From: Oppiella nova
Taxonomy: Eukaryota > Arthropoda > Arachnida > Sarcoptiformes > Oppiidae
DNA: 46,136 nucleotides
Direction of reading: 5' to 3'
Assembly: GCA_905397405.1 (NCBI GenBank)
Contig: CAJPVJ010000072.1
Location: 1-46,136 of the forward strand
How positions within the stretch are numbered: the stretch's first letter is position 1; every line of letters begins with the position of its first letter. The notes under the pieces are model-generated. The model did no database searches. It saw nothing but the letters and a program-made list of their open reading frames with translations, and had not been told where the DNA came from. The translations under genes were made by a program, and so were the position numbers. Below, one piece after another: positions 1-11,263 of this stretch.

Positions 1-35
<35 letters not shown>
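1..35. repeat. (CT)n microsatellite at the window edge
   Basis: Uninterrupted CT dinucleotide repeat running into the left edge, so its full length is unknown. The reverse strand reads (GA)n, the kind of tract bound by GAGA-type factors in arthropods, but no gene is seen next to it. Confidence 0.97.
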
Positions 36-38
<3 letters not shown>

Positions 39-2580
39 CGACATAATAGAGAGCAGAGGCAACCGATTCTTGGCTCAGCAGACATTAGGAAGAAATGCCC
101 TCCAATTGAATGAAAAGGAAAGACACGCTAACCGTTCATTCATTATAATGATGGCTGAGTTGTGCACAGAATGACTACAACTCGTATACAATTATCTTGT
201 GATGAATCAGTGCTAAAGAATATAAAACAGTAGAAAACATGAAAATATAAGCATTTACTACAATCCTGTGCCCATCACTACCGAATACATCGATTCAATC
301 GACATAAACCACAACTTTATGTCATATTTTTTGCACTTTTTATATAAATATAATACATTATGTGTTGTATAACCAATGTATACCATACAACATATTTATT
401 AGATTTACATTGATTGAAACAATCGATTCTTTACTATTAATGCATTTGTATTTAATCTATAAATTTGTGACCATTACATCAAATTGGATTAAAAATATTG
501 TCTATCGCTGACAGCAATCGATTTAGAATATAATTCAATGAATAATTCTTTGGACGAGTATTTGCTGTTTAGAAATATTGTCACAAATGATGGAAAGAAA
601 GACAATTTGTTTGCCAAAACACAACACAATAAATATAAAGCTCACAAAACGGAGTCCGAATTGAAAAGTTTTTTGTTATATCGAAACAATAATCAAAGTT
701 TTAGTCAACATCCCCTCGACATAGTATCCATAGAAACCTTTTCTCTATTTAATATAATATTCAATATTCTCTCTCTTCTGTCGTTTCATTCTTTTGTATT
801 AAAGATATTATTTTAATACAAATCTCTTTTCTTTTCAATTTTCAACTAAAGTTATGCACAGTTTAGGGGTTTCATTAGACTTAGTGCGGGAATATAGAGG
901 AATATATTGCACAGTGGAGTAATACAGTGTAAAATTAATATCATCACATGTTTTTCAATATGACTTTGAACAGCAAAACTGTGTACGGATTCCTTAAGAG
1001 AGTTATAAATATGATCTCCAAATCCATTCGTTTATAACTCTATTCCATATTCTTCACGGAATATGAATTCTTGACTCATAAATATGCCAAACATTTGCCT
1101 CAACCAACATCTCATATTTCATTGAATAACTGTTCGCTTCTTATATATTATTTATTTATATTACGATAATTCAAGAGTTGAAATAATTTTAATCATTACT
1201 CTCGAGAATTTGGTCATTAAGTTATTTAATATTCAAATTGTGTTTATGACAAACTTACAGAGTAAACACTAAATATTTAAACATTAGAAATTCTAAACAA
1301 AAGTTTGTTAAGTTTTCGCTTTCAATAAATCATTAATTTTTAGTTTTTAATTAGATCTCGACGTTGGGAATGATTTTAAGTGACAAAAGTATACAATTTT
1401 CGTATAGAGTATCATATTTTATTAAACATCTGCTAATGAAAGGCACAGAAAGGCGTAAATTATAATGAAGTTATATTTGCCGTCACAATCACAACAGTAA
1501 GTTAATAGACTTGGCTTTAGTTTCTGTGGAAATACGGCAATAAATTTCTAACTTTAGTTAACTGTCCGGAAATCATTCTCAATGTCCACTATTATAGGCT
1601 ATAATAATGTAATAATAATTTTGTTTTTCTCAGATCAATAGCACACAGATTTATCACTCGACCCATTAAAATGGATGAAACAAAAATTAAATTCCTTTCA
1701 AAATGTATTTAAGACTAACAAATATTTGTAAGTATTTTGATATTCTTTTTAATTTAATTCTGTATATAATCGACAATATTCATGAGGATTCCTAAGGAAT
1801 ATTCTTTAAAAGTGCTCTCAAGTGTTATTCTATAAAAGCAAATTCACTATCAGAGGACTCTAAATGAAAAAGAAATTGAAATAATAAATAAAATTTGGGG
1901 AATTAATGCTAGAAATGAAAGTATACGACAAAAGCACTGACAATTCAATACTAGAGACTGCATGGAGTAATTCAATACTAACACAGTATATCTTAGTGCA
2001 TATATCGTACACATACTGTTCCGTAGAGTAAAATAGTGAACAGTGTATACAGAATAAGTAAAACATGGAGTTATGCCGATATGTTATGTGTAGGGCTTCA
2101 GAGATGATGTAGTGCTCGGAAAGTGTTTCTATAGTAACGAGCAATTCATGCGAATTCATTGTAAAGTATAAGAGGTATAAGAGATGCACAGAATTGAGAA
2201 TATTATGCACTGATGTCTGGCCTTAAGTGTAAACTTATTATAGGGGAGCGAAAAGGAGGCCTTACTATCTCTGCCAGACTTCCATCATTATGTCATAAGC
2301 ATTGGACCAAAACTCATACACTTAATGACATAAAGTTGCAAATCATTTGAATTGCTATGAAATGCAGAACCGTTGTGTCGGTGCGACACATGTCAGTCCC
2401 ATATTGTGATGATTTGGTCAATGAGACCAAACTGTATGTCATTGATAGTACACAACAGTAAAGTGTGATATGATATACAGTAGGTCTAGATCTACCGTAT
2501 GTGCCAAATGACGATCCACTCTATCTATCCTTTCAAATGCATGTAATCATAGCTCAAACCAGTAGTCAGAGAAGGATCTA
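36..2580. other. Gene-poor AT-rich stretch
   Basis: No exon, RNA gene or mobile element can be supported here. The longest open frame (1860-2210, minus) starts at a non-ATG codon, is made of low-complexity Tyr/Ser/Ile/Phe-rich sequence and has no recognisable domain, so it is left out. Slightly GC-richer patches near 2230-2500 have no conserved frame that I can see. Confidence 0.5.
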
Positions 2581-2659
2581 CTTTGCCATACTTTGCCATA
2601 CTTTGCCATACTTTGCCATACTTTCCCATACTTTCCCATACTTTGCCATACTTTCCCAT
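2581..2659. repeat. Decamer minisatellite, 8 units
   Basis: Eight head-to-tail copies of CTTTGCCATA or its variant CTTTCCCATA. Units 1-4 and 7 carry G at the fifth position; units 5, 6 and 8 carry C, so the array contains two variant forms. The 10-nt period is not a multiple of three, so an open frame across it gives a 10-residue peptide repeat on either strand. That explains the two open frames over this spot (2501-2698 plus, 2547-2813 minus) without a gene. Confidence 0.95.
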
Positions 2660-3104
2660 CACTTGCAAAGTTCACAACAAATTCATGATCATATCTGAAC
2701 TTGAATTCGCTTTTATTATTGTAATTCTTATTATTTAGGGACAGTTTTGTGTCAAATCGTATAATTTTATTTAATATTATGTTATATTCTGTAACTTTAT
2801 AATAGTATATCACAAATCATAATAGCATTACATATCTAATGCTTAATGTATTCAAATGGAGTACACTATAAGCACTATACAGTAGTAACCGTTAGCGACA
2901 AAACTAATTCAATGCTAACATTCATCACAAGAATGAGTTTGAATGCAGTCTTTTGTGGAAATTAGACTCAAAATGAAAATGAATTAATTGAAAATTGGAC
3001 TAAAATATCACATGAAAGGGAGAGTGTATTAGCACAGACTGCATGCCATAGAGATAAACAACTGATCCAAAGAAACTCAATCTATTCTTTAATCCAAACC
3101 ATTT

Positions 3105-4331
3105 ATACGATGCCTTAAAACCTTGATCTCAGGATTTTCACGACAGCGCCTCCGCTAATAAGTTACTGTATGTATAATAATGATAAGCAATGCTAACTAA
3201 TGGACACAATCACTGACAGAAGCCTCACATTGAAACTTATATCTCATTTCATTTCCACTCGTTTTTCTAGTTTTTATTTATTTATTTATTTGAAAAGAGA
3301 AACTCAACGACAATAGGATCAGGGCAATCGATCGTGGAGTTTAAATCTTAGCATACGTTGAAAAGAGTTATATATTTTTAATTTATTTTTCCAGATCTCT
3401 ATTTATTTATTTATTCAAATGTTGACACAATTGTTAGAAAAAGGCTTTAAATTCTAATCACTTTATATCGAATAGCGTTTGAATTTCGTGTGAATTTCAA
3501 GATTTGTCTGCAAATCAAATGCCAGTTCATGAAGAAATTTAAAGTACTTTATAATTGAAAAGCATTCAAACATATACTTAGAATAGGAGGTGATATGAAA
3601 TCTCATAGAAATAAGTAATAATATCTACGTTTAGATGTTATGCAATGCATTGAATACAGCGATGACTGACACATAAGCGGGGATTTGAATCGCTCTTCAA
3701 AACGAAATCACAAATGAAAATAAATACGATGCCTTAAAACCTTGATCTCAGGATTTTCACGACAGCGCCTCCGCTAATAAGTTACTGTATGTATAATAAT
3801 GATAAGCAATGCTAACTAATGGACACAATCACTGACAGAAGCCTCACATTTAAACTGATATCTCATTTCATTTCCACTCGTTTTTCTCGTTTTTATTTAT
3901 TTATTTATTTCAAAAGAGAAACTCAACGACAATAGGATCAGGGCAATCGATCGTGGAGTTTAAATCTTAGCAAACGTGGAAAAGAGTTATACATTTTTAA
4001 TTTATTTTTCCAGATCTCTATTTATTTATTTATTCAAATGTTGACACAATTGTTAGAAAAAGGCTTTAAATTCTAATCACTTTATATTGAATTTCGTGTG
4101 AATTTCAAGATTTGTCTGCAAATCAAATGCCAGTTCATGAAGAAATTTAAAGTACTTTATAATTGAAAAGCATTCAAACATATACTTAGAATAGGAGGTG
4201 ATCTGAAATCTCATAGAAATAAGTAATAATATCTACGTTTAGATGTTATGCAATGCATTGAATACAGCGATGACTGACACATAAGCGGGGATTTGAATCG
4301 CTCTTCAAAACGAAATCACAAATGAAAATAA
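3105..4331. repeat. Tandem duplication of a ~0.6 kb unit
   Basis: Copy 1 is 3105-3723 and copy 2 is 3724-4331, directly adjoining, with a period of 619 nt. They differ by roughly ten substitutions plus an 11-nt gap in copy 2 near 4090. Each copy contains two TTTATTTATTTATT tracts and the start motif ATACGATGCC. No coding frame is evident. The small divergence, including an indel, fits either a recent real duplication or two haplotypes assembled end to end. Confidence 0.93.
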
Positions 4332-4622
4332 AGTAAAAGCAAAGGAAGAGGAATACGGTTTGAGGAGAAGGGAGGGCTGCCATCACTACGGCACTCATAT
4401 AGTCATTATTGCATCAAATTCAGAGGGGATTGGGTTTGGGAAGGGATGTTGGGTACGTATGACGGATGCCTACACTGTATAATGCATTGAATTCCTAGAA
4501 TGTAAGTTAACTTTGGATTATTCTATGGTTTGATCCCTACAGCACCGATACTACTAATGGTATTTTAAGGGATCACATCTATGCCACAATAGTGGTGATG
4601 CTGGCGCTCGTGTCGGTGTCAA

Positions 4623-4623
4623 N
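4623..4623. other. Ambiguous base (N), probable contig join
   Basis: The only ambiguous base that I see in the window. It sits exactly between the end of a 202-nt partial repeat copy and the first base of the next copy, as expected where two overlapping contig ends were joined without being merged. Confidence 0.85.
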
Positions 4624-4800
4624 CAGAGGGGATTGGGTTTGGGAAGGGATGTTGGGTACGTATGACGGATGCCTACACTGTATAATGCATTGAATTCCTA
4701 GAATGTAAGTTAACTTTGGATTATTCTATGGTTTGATCCCTACAGCACCGGCACTACTAATGGTATTTTAAGGGATCACATCTATGCCACAATAGTGGTG

Positions 4801-4887
4801 ATGCTGGCGCTCGTGTCGGTGTCAACAGTGAAATGCGAGAATTTGGACTATTATTTAAGTCTCAATGCATCGGAATTTGATAAATAG
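4801..4887 (+). CDS. Possible 28-aa secreted peptide, copy in repeat unit 2
   Basis: The 28-codon frame starts with MLALVSVSTVKC and ends EFDK before a TAG stop. The same frame is open upstream through a further hydrophobic run (YATIVV), so the segment looks like a signal peptide or membrane helix followed by a polar tail. A GTAAGT donor and CTACAG acceptor 41 nt apart lie just upstream, but the frame before that donor holds a stop, so no upstream coding exon can be joined. This could be a fragment of an older secreted-protein gene, a tiny real gene or chance. No family is recognised. Confidence 0.2.
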   Translation: MLALVSVSTVKCENLDYYLSLNASEFDK

Positions 4888-5324
4888 ATGCACAAAATAT
4901 TGGTGTCGATTGTGACCCAAAAACTCTTTAATACAATACAGCTCTGAGTCCATACAATACTGTACTCCATATTCTCGACTACAACTCAAGCATTCTTGCG
5001 ATGACTCATACTTTGGAGAAAAATTCAATTTGAAGATAACTAATGGAGAAGGCATTCATTTATCTGTATTTTAATCCATTGTTATGTTTAGGTTAAGCTC
5101 TAAGTAATGATTACTTTATTTTAGAAAATATATGATTTTATCATAAACAGAGGGGATTGGGTTTGGGAAGGGATGTTGGGTACGTATGACGGATGCCTAC
5201 ACTGTATAATGCATTGAATTCCTAGAATGTAAGTTAACTTTGGATTATTCTATGGTTTGATCCCTACAGCACCGATACTACTAATGGTATTTTAAGGGAT
5301 CACATCTATGCCACAATAGTGGTG

Positions 5325-5411
5325 ATGCTGGCGCTCGTGTCGGTGTCAACACCGAAATGCGAGAATTTGGACTATTATTTAAGTCTCAATGCATCGGAAT
5401 TTGATAAATAG
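5325..5411 (+). CDS. Possible 28-aa secreted peptide, copy in repeat unit 3
   Basis: Counterpart of the 4801-4887 frame in the third repeat copy, the same length and nearly the same peptide (TPKC in place of TVKC). Downstream in another frame lies a Cys-containing stretch (QYCTPYSRL, then HSCDDSYFGG, ending LSVF) that also looks protein-like, but no splice pair joins the two cleanly. It is listed only because both full-length repeat copies keep the frame open. Confidence 0.2.
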   Translation: MLALVSVSTPKCENLDYYLSLNASEFDK

Positions 5412-5683
5412 ATGCACAAAATATTGGTGTCGATTGTGAGCCATAACGTGACCCAAAAACTCTTAAATACAATACAGCTCTGAGTCCATACAATACTGTA
5501 CTCCATATTCTCGACTACAACTCAAGCATTCTTGCGATGACTCATACTTTGGAGGAAAATTCAATTTGAAGATAACTAATGGAGAAGGCATTCATTTATC
5601 TGTATTTTAATCCATTGTTATGTTTAGGTTAAGCTCTAAGTAATGATTACTTTATTTTAGAAAATATATGATTTTATCATAAA

Positions 5684-7546
5684 ATATAAAAAGAGAGAAT
5701 TTCTATAATAAAGTATATTTTCATTGATTTGCTAGAAAACAGAGATACAGTTATAACGAAGTGAAGGCTAAGAGCAGAGCAATCCCTCTCATATGACTGA
5801 ATGGCGGATAAATGTCTGCAAAACAAAGTGCAGAACACAGTGAATGCAAAAAAGGCTAAAATTTACTTGAATTTTGTATCGACTCGTCGATAGCATCCCT
5901 GGTTTGCAGTAAAACATTACGAACTACTCTATTGACGCCTCTGTTATCCCAACTGAGCTTTAAATTAAACAGAAAACAGTGTTTCCTATGGAGAAAGTAT
6001 ACGGAATAATATACGGGGAAAGTATATTAGAGCTAACTATGAGTCATAGCTAAACACAATTTGAAGCAAAATATTTGGCACTCAGTCTCAGTAATAGTGA
6101 TTCCCAGCGAAAGCCCGAAGATATATAAATGCGTTAATAAGAGTACAGATAACCGGGTCTTATAGTGGAGGACATACTCTAATGGTATTACAGAGTGTAT
6201 TATATACGGAGATATGGATAATGAATATGACATTCAAATACGTTGTATACCTATTCTTCAATTGCATTATTATAGTTATGATAAGATATTTATTGATACT
6301 GTATATCAATATTAAGAATTTCCATCATTTCTCATATATTATGGGCTGTCGTTACAGAACAGGAAGAAAATCCGATTGTAATCTATAGCGTCGGCAGAGG
6401 AACTAAAATGGTTTAGTGATTGTATCACAAAAAGAGGACAAACTCTGTATTGTGTTATTGGAAATGGTTTTGTAGTGAAATGAGAAAAGGCTTTAACCTG
6501 ACATTAGGGTGCGTGCAGTCTGTCTGTCCCTTTCAAACATGATTTAGATGGAAGACACCCAACAAATGCACACCGAATACAGAGAATACCATTCAATACA
6601 ATCTATACTATACTATACTCTAAGTCTGACTATGCATTCAATCAAATAATCTATACGAAGCGCTAAACGTTAGCCAAAACCATCAAATCATCAACTATTA
6701 AATGAACACATTTTCAGTCATTTGTTTAATGTGTATCCCATATAAAACATTAACTTATCATTAATTTTTATTTTAAATCTCTATTCTCTAATCTAACACT
6801 AAAATCATTTTCTTGAGTACATACTAATGATTGGCTTAAATCAGTCTTAAAAGCGTTCACTTTAATAGAGTTACGAATATTTTTTTCAGAGAATATCTTA
6901 ATATAAAATGTAATCTAAAAAACAAATTTAATAAATTTGCAAAATAACAAAGTTGAATCCTTTGCGAATTGAAAAATTAAACGATTTATTTATTTTAGGA
7001 TAGATTTGAGACAAATAAAATATATGAATTCGTTCAGTTCAGTCAAATCCTTAAACTATTTTGTTATCAAAATAAAAGTAAAGAAGAAATGAACTGAAAT
7101 AAGCTGTTAAGCAATTGCTGAAGAAAATTCAATTCTCTGTAGCTTTCATTTCAATCCATTTAAACAAAAAACACAATAAGAAGTATAACTTTATTCAATA
7201 CATGTGTTGGCAAAACTCAACATTAATCAAATGTTATCGTTATTTGGCGAATATTACAGCAATCATTAGTTTTAAGTTTGATTTCATTCAAGTTTTAAAT
7301 ATTTACAAATGAATAATAATATTGCTGTTATAAATGTACGTGGAAATGACTGAAAATCTTCAAACAAAAAGTATTTGAAATCCCTTTAGGAGGCATTCAT
7401 TTTTCTATCAGATATGGCAGAGATTGATTGCATGGATTTGTATGATTTCAACCAATTCCTGTCGTTTATGCCAACAAATGCACACTTTTAAGGCTTGAGA
7501 GCACATATTCTGTGAGGCAAACATTGCTTACATTCAGAGCCCATTA
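5684..7546. other. No supportable gene
   Basis: AT-rich sequence between the repeat block and the 3' side of the DCAF8 gene. I looked here on the minus strand for the missing last WD40 exon of DCAF8 and found no matching frame. The small open frames at 6033-6233, 6182-6388 and 7115-7312 are low complexity. Confidence 0.5.
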
Positions 7547-7606
7547 TTAATTAATTTCAAATTTTAATGTTTCGTTCATTTTAAAACAATTGCAATCATG
7601 TCTTAC

Positions 7607-10208
7607 AACTCCATTCTCATCGGCGTATAGAGACATAACGATGTGTTGCGACTGTGAGTCCCATCCGTAGACATATCTGATGAGTGAATGAGTCAATCAA
7701 TAATTGTGTCAAACCAGTCAATCACACCCATACCCATCATCACTGCCACTGACAATATACTGGTCCCCAAACCAGGCGCATCCCTTAACGGTAGCGTTAT
7801 TTCTATGTCCACTGTATCGGGTCTCAGATAAACCAGTTTTAGCGTCAAAAGTATAGATGTCTTCGTCATTATAAGTGGCCAACAGTTTGTCTGCCGTTGA
7901 GCTATACTGACAACAAGTGACCGAATGCTTGCTTTGCTTCAACTTCTCGGGACATATGCTAAGCACTGGAGCTACAGTTCCATTCGCTTCACTATTTGGC
8001 TGCCATTCAATATAAACACATTAAAAACAGATGATAATTGTTGACATTAAAAATAACTTCAAAACTAATTACAAGAAATCTTCGGTCGTATACGCGAACA
8101 AAGGGATCCCTACCCGACACCGCAAACTGCAACGGATTGAACACCATATTTGAATGGACCGAATACAGGGGTACTCTCTGTTGATTGGCATTCCTATAAA
8201 TCAATTCATAAACATAGAGTTAATTGAAAATCGATACAAACATTTTTGCACATAAATTATTGGGTAAATAAAAAACTAGTTCTCGAGAAATATTTCTATT
8301 GTAAAAAATTGATTGAATGAATAAAAAATAAAATATAAAAAGAAACCAAAATTAATGCCAAATAATTCGAGAAATTCTATCATATATTTAGTTTGAATTC
8401 ATAGAAAACCGGTTTATTGTTATTTGTAGTAAAAATAGATTTCGTGAAAACAAGATTTTTTTTATTAAATTGGGCTAAAAATAGTTTCCAATTTTTTTAA
8501 TTTAATATTTTCGAGACTCTATTACCGCATGTCTCACGCAATAGACTTAAATGCAGTAATAATAGCATAGAATGTAAAAAATCCACAATTAATATAATTT
8601 AATATGGATTCCAATAGTTTACAGGTCAAGCACAATTAAAAGCAATGCATTCATTCATTTGTATTGCATATCTCGTGATAGCCCAACCCTACACGTTAAA
8701 CCCATTTCCTTACTTACCATGAAGAGACCACATATTAATGGTTTCAAGCAATTTATAAATTAAAAACAAATTAAAACATTACTTATAAATCAGAGACTCA
8801 CATTTAAAGCATATTTTATATGCTATGACTAATTGCATTTTATGACTAATTTTGCTAAATGAGTGGATAATGACATGAATTAAGCCACAAAATGACCATT
8901 TAATCAATTAGTAGTAATAGTATGAATGAATGGAAACGAGGGGACAATTACTTGACATTCAATAGTTTCGTGGGTTTGTCTGCTCTGAGATCGATCTCAA
9001 AGACAACGCTGTCTTCGCCACAACTCAGTATGACTTGCGGTGCCGTCAGAGAGAGCTTATGTGCGGCGCCCTTATGCTGAACCAGTTTGTTGGACACAAC
9101 AGTGCTGCCAATCCGGTGCACATTGCAGATCCTGACCTGTCCATCGCGGGCACAACTCACGATATGGTGTCCATCAGCGCAGAACTTGCACTGAAATACA
9201 TTGGATGTGTGACCTGTGGGTGCAAGTGGTGGACAAGAGAGCTGTAGAGACTGTGTCTACAATTGGTGACTACGATAATACGGACCGGTATGGTATTTAT
9301 GAATGAGTGTAGACTTCTGCCAGTCCCAAATGGCCACTCGCAGGTCATCGCTGCCTGATATGAGTCGGTCACCAGAACTGTTGAAATTGAGACAATTCAC
9401 ACAACCTATGCATACAAACAGATGATCAGTGAAAAGGGAGTCCATTGCAGTGAAAAGCACTCAAACCGTTGTGTTCTTCAAATTTGGCCATTAATTCAAG
9501 TCTTTGGAAGAAATACAACGAATTGTAAGCATATCTGCGAAACGCTTGCGATTCATATGAATTCATTGGACGCTTGTTTCCCGGCCTCTAAATTGTAGAC
9601 ATCGTATCAATGCATGCATTAACACATGAGTTTGACATTAAGACACCGGAACTGACCATTAGTTTCCCGTATTCTCGTTGTTGTAATTGTTGTAAAGAAT
9701 GCCATTTAATCGATGGATAGGATGTGTTGGGCGTCGGATCATAACTCAACAGATTGTCCTATCGTTGCATACAATGAGTCAATCAATGGCTACTTGAGTG
9801 CAAAATACATACCTCTTCCTCCAGCAGTAGTTTAGGCTACCTAAACAGCCACCTCAGTGACGACAGTGGTAAGTTAACTAACAGTAAATGTAACAATAGC
9901 TGTAAGCACAGAAGTAAACTCCAGTGTAAAACACCAAATAACAGAGCTTTATCACTCGTATCAACAGGTCCTACGAGTTTGGATTTCGTTGTGTCCAATG
10001 GTTTCACAGTCTTTGTGTCACTCGTTGTGTTGGCATCGATGGCATCGCTTGTGTTGTCTTTGCCATCCATTGGATCCATTGGGCACTCATTAGTCTCTTT
10101 GTTTGCATTCAATTGACTCGTATTTTGATCATCTGATTTGTCTTCTGGTTTAGCGTCGCCACTGACCTCACCATTGGGTCCATCGGTTGAGTGCGAGTTG
10201 TGATCCAT
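7607..10208 (-). CDS. DCAF8: DDB1- and CUL4-associated factor 8 (WD40), C-terminus not found
   Basis: Substrate receptor of CUL4-DDB1 E3 ubiquitin ligases. Exons in coding order: 10208-9975 (ATG at 10208), 9836-9813 (8-codon microexon, tentative), 9758-9657, 9587-9467, 9405-9286, 9213-8952, 8193-8073, 7999-7734, 7676-7607; about 440 codons in one frame. The first exon is acidic, Ser/Thr/Asp-rich and low complexity, as in this family. Diagnostic family blocks follow: WHSLQQLQQREYG, HNGCVNCLNFNSSGDRL, SGSDDLRVAIWDW, CARDGQVRI, QHKGAAHKLSL, GEDSVVFEIDLR, FAVSGRDPFVRVYDRR, TYNDEDIYTF, GHRNNATVKG. The FEIDLR and VYDRR motifs resemble the DxR boxes used to bind DDB1. The next block expected after DENGV (human GGVVNCLEPHP through DHDVKIW) is absent: a GTAAGA donor lies at 7606, but no following exon is found. 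Without splicing the frame would stop at about 7547. Family call is very secure; the exon 1/2 borders are less so. Confidence 0.94.
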
Positions 10209-11263
10209 TGAAGTGATGTCTGTGTGAGTGATGAGTGATATCTCACAGACAGACCATAAGAAGCGATTCAATGAGTGTTTGTTTACAATAACTTTAAATC
10301 ACTTTAACATACGATTCACTCATTGATTGCATGACTCAAGGGATCATCACTTCATTGCATTCACTCAACAAAATTGGTTTTCACTTCAGTTTCCAAATGT
10401 TTTTTTTAATTTTAATTTTATTATAATCTTTATTTGTCTTATAAAAGCAAATATTGTTATATAAATATATTTTCATTAAACTTTGTTTATTGGAACTAGT
10501 TCAAAATTCATTGTTTTTAATTGAAAACCTTTGAAACAAAAGTATTGAATAACAGAATATTCTGTAAGGGTTTGTATGTTAAGTGAAATACAATGCACTT
10601 ATGATAGGAAAGCGAAATAATTTGAATACTTTTGGTATGAATTAAAGGTACAAATATTTATTTAATGATTGAAATTTGAGTAATAAATATACAATAAAAT
10701 AGGAAAACGTGAATAAAAGTAATGATTAAACGTAACGAAGATTTGAAGGCAATGACCACTATATCAGTGAACATCTGTTCCCACTTCGAGTCCCGACTGT
10801 TATTCTTTGAGTTAATTGTGAGACAAGGGATGTGGTAATTATGTTAAGAAAAATATATTTGATGACAGATTTAATGAATTGATGAATAGTTTAAGCATTA
10901 ATCTGTTCCCACTTCGAGTCCCGACTGTTATTCTTTGAGTTAATTGTGAGACAAGGGATGTGGTAATTATGTTAAGAAAAATATATTTGATGACAGATTT
11001 AATGAATTGATGAATGGTTTAAGCATTTTGTCGATTAAGTGATACAAAGTATGTGTGAATTATTGCAAAAATACTCTCTTTTATCACAATTGACACATCA
11101 GTTCGGAAGGAGATAATCGACCACTAGTTGACCAAAAGAGTCGACTCGTATCATAATATATGGTAAAAATATGTATTGTATAGAACTCTGTATCTAAGAC
11201 TGTATGAAACTGTTGCCAAACAAATCGCAATCACCTGGATGATCAATTGGATCAATTGGATGA
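10209..11263. other. Intergenic spacer between DCAF8 and the Ig receptor
   Basis: About 1 kb between the DCAF8 start codon and the stop codon of the Ig gene; both genes run on the minus strand. It should hold the DCAF8 promoter/5' leader and the 3' UTR of the Ig gene. An AATAAA on the minus strand (10657-10662) is a possible but distant poly(A) signal. The only structure is the 127-nt duplication at 10773-11027. Confidence 0.5.
10773..11027. repeat. 127-nt tandem duplication with 1-nt spacer (A)
   Basis: 10773-10899 and 10901-11027 match over 127 nt apart from one substitution (ATAG versus ATGG), and are separated by one base. Unit length and spacer equal those of the duplications at 18166 and 22798. 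Confidence 0.93.

Larger units (their letters stand above)
4421..5683. repeat. Three-copy tandem block around an N
   Basis: The same sequence, starting CAGAGGGGATTGGG, appears at 4421-4622 (202 nt, ending at the N), 4624-5147 (524 nt) and 5148-5683 (536 nt). The short first copy matches the third exactly over its 202 nt but differs from the second (GATA versus GGCA near 4550/4751). The third copy has 12 extra nt near 5438 compared with the second. Each copy holds GTAAGT...CTACAG borders of a possible 41-nt intron, and the two longer copies hold a short signal-peptide-like frame. Confidence 0.93.

Noticed and set aside
1860-2210. 116-codon minus-strand open frame, one of the longest in the window
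   Set aside because: Starts at a non-ATG codon, is low complexity, has no domain or splice context, and has the composition of the surrounding non-coding DNA.
9035-9247. Plus-strand 70-codon frame
   Set aside because: Antisense shadow of the DCAF8 exon at 8952-9213.
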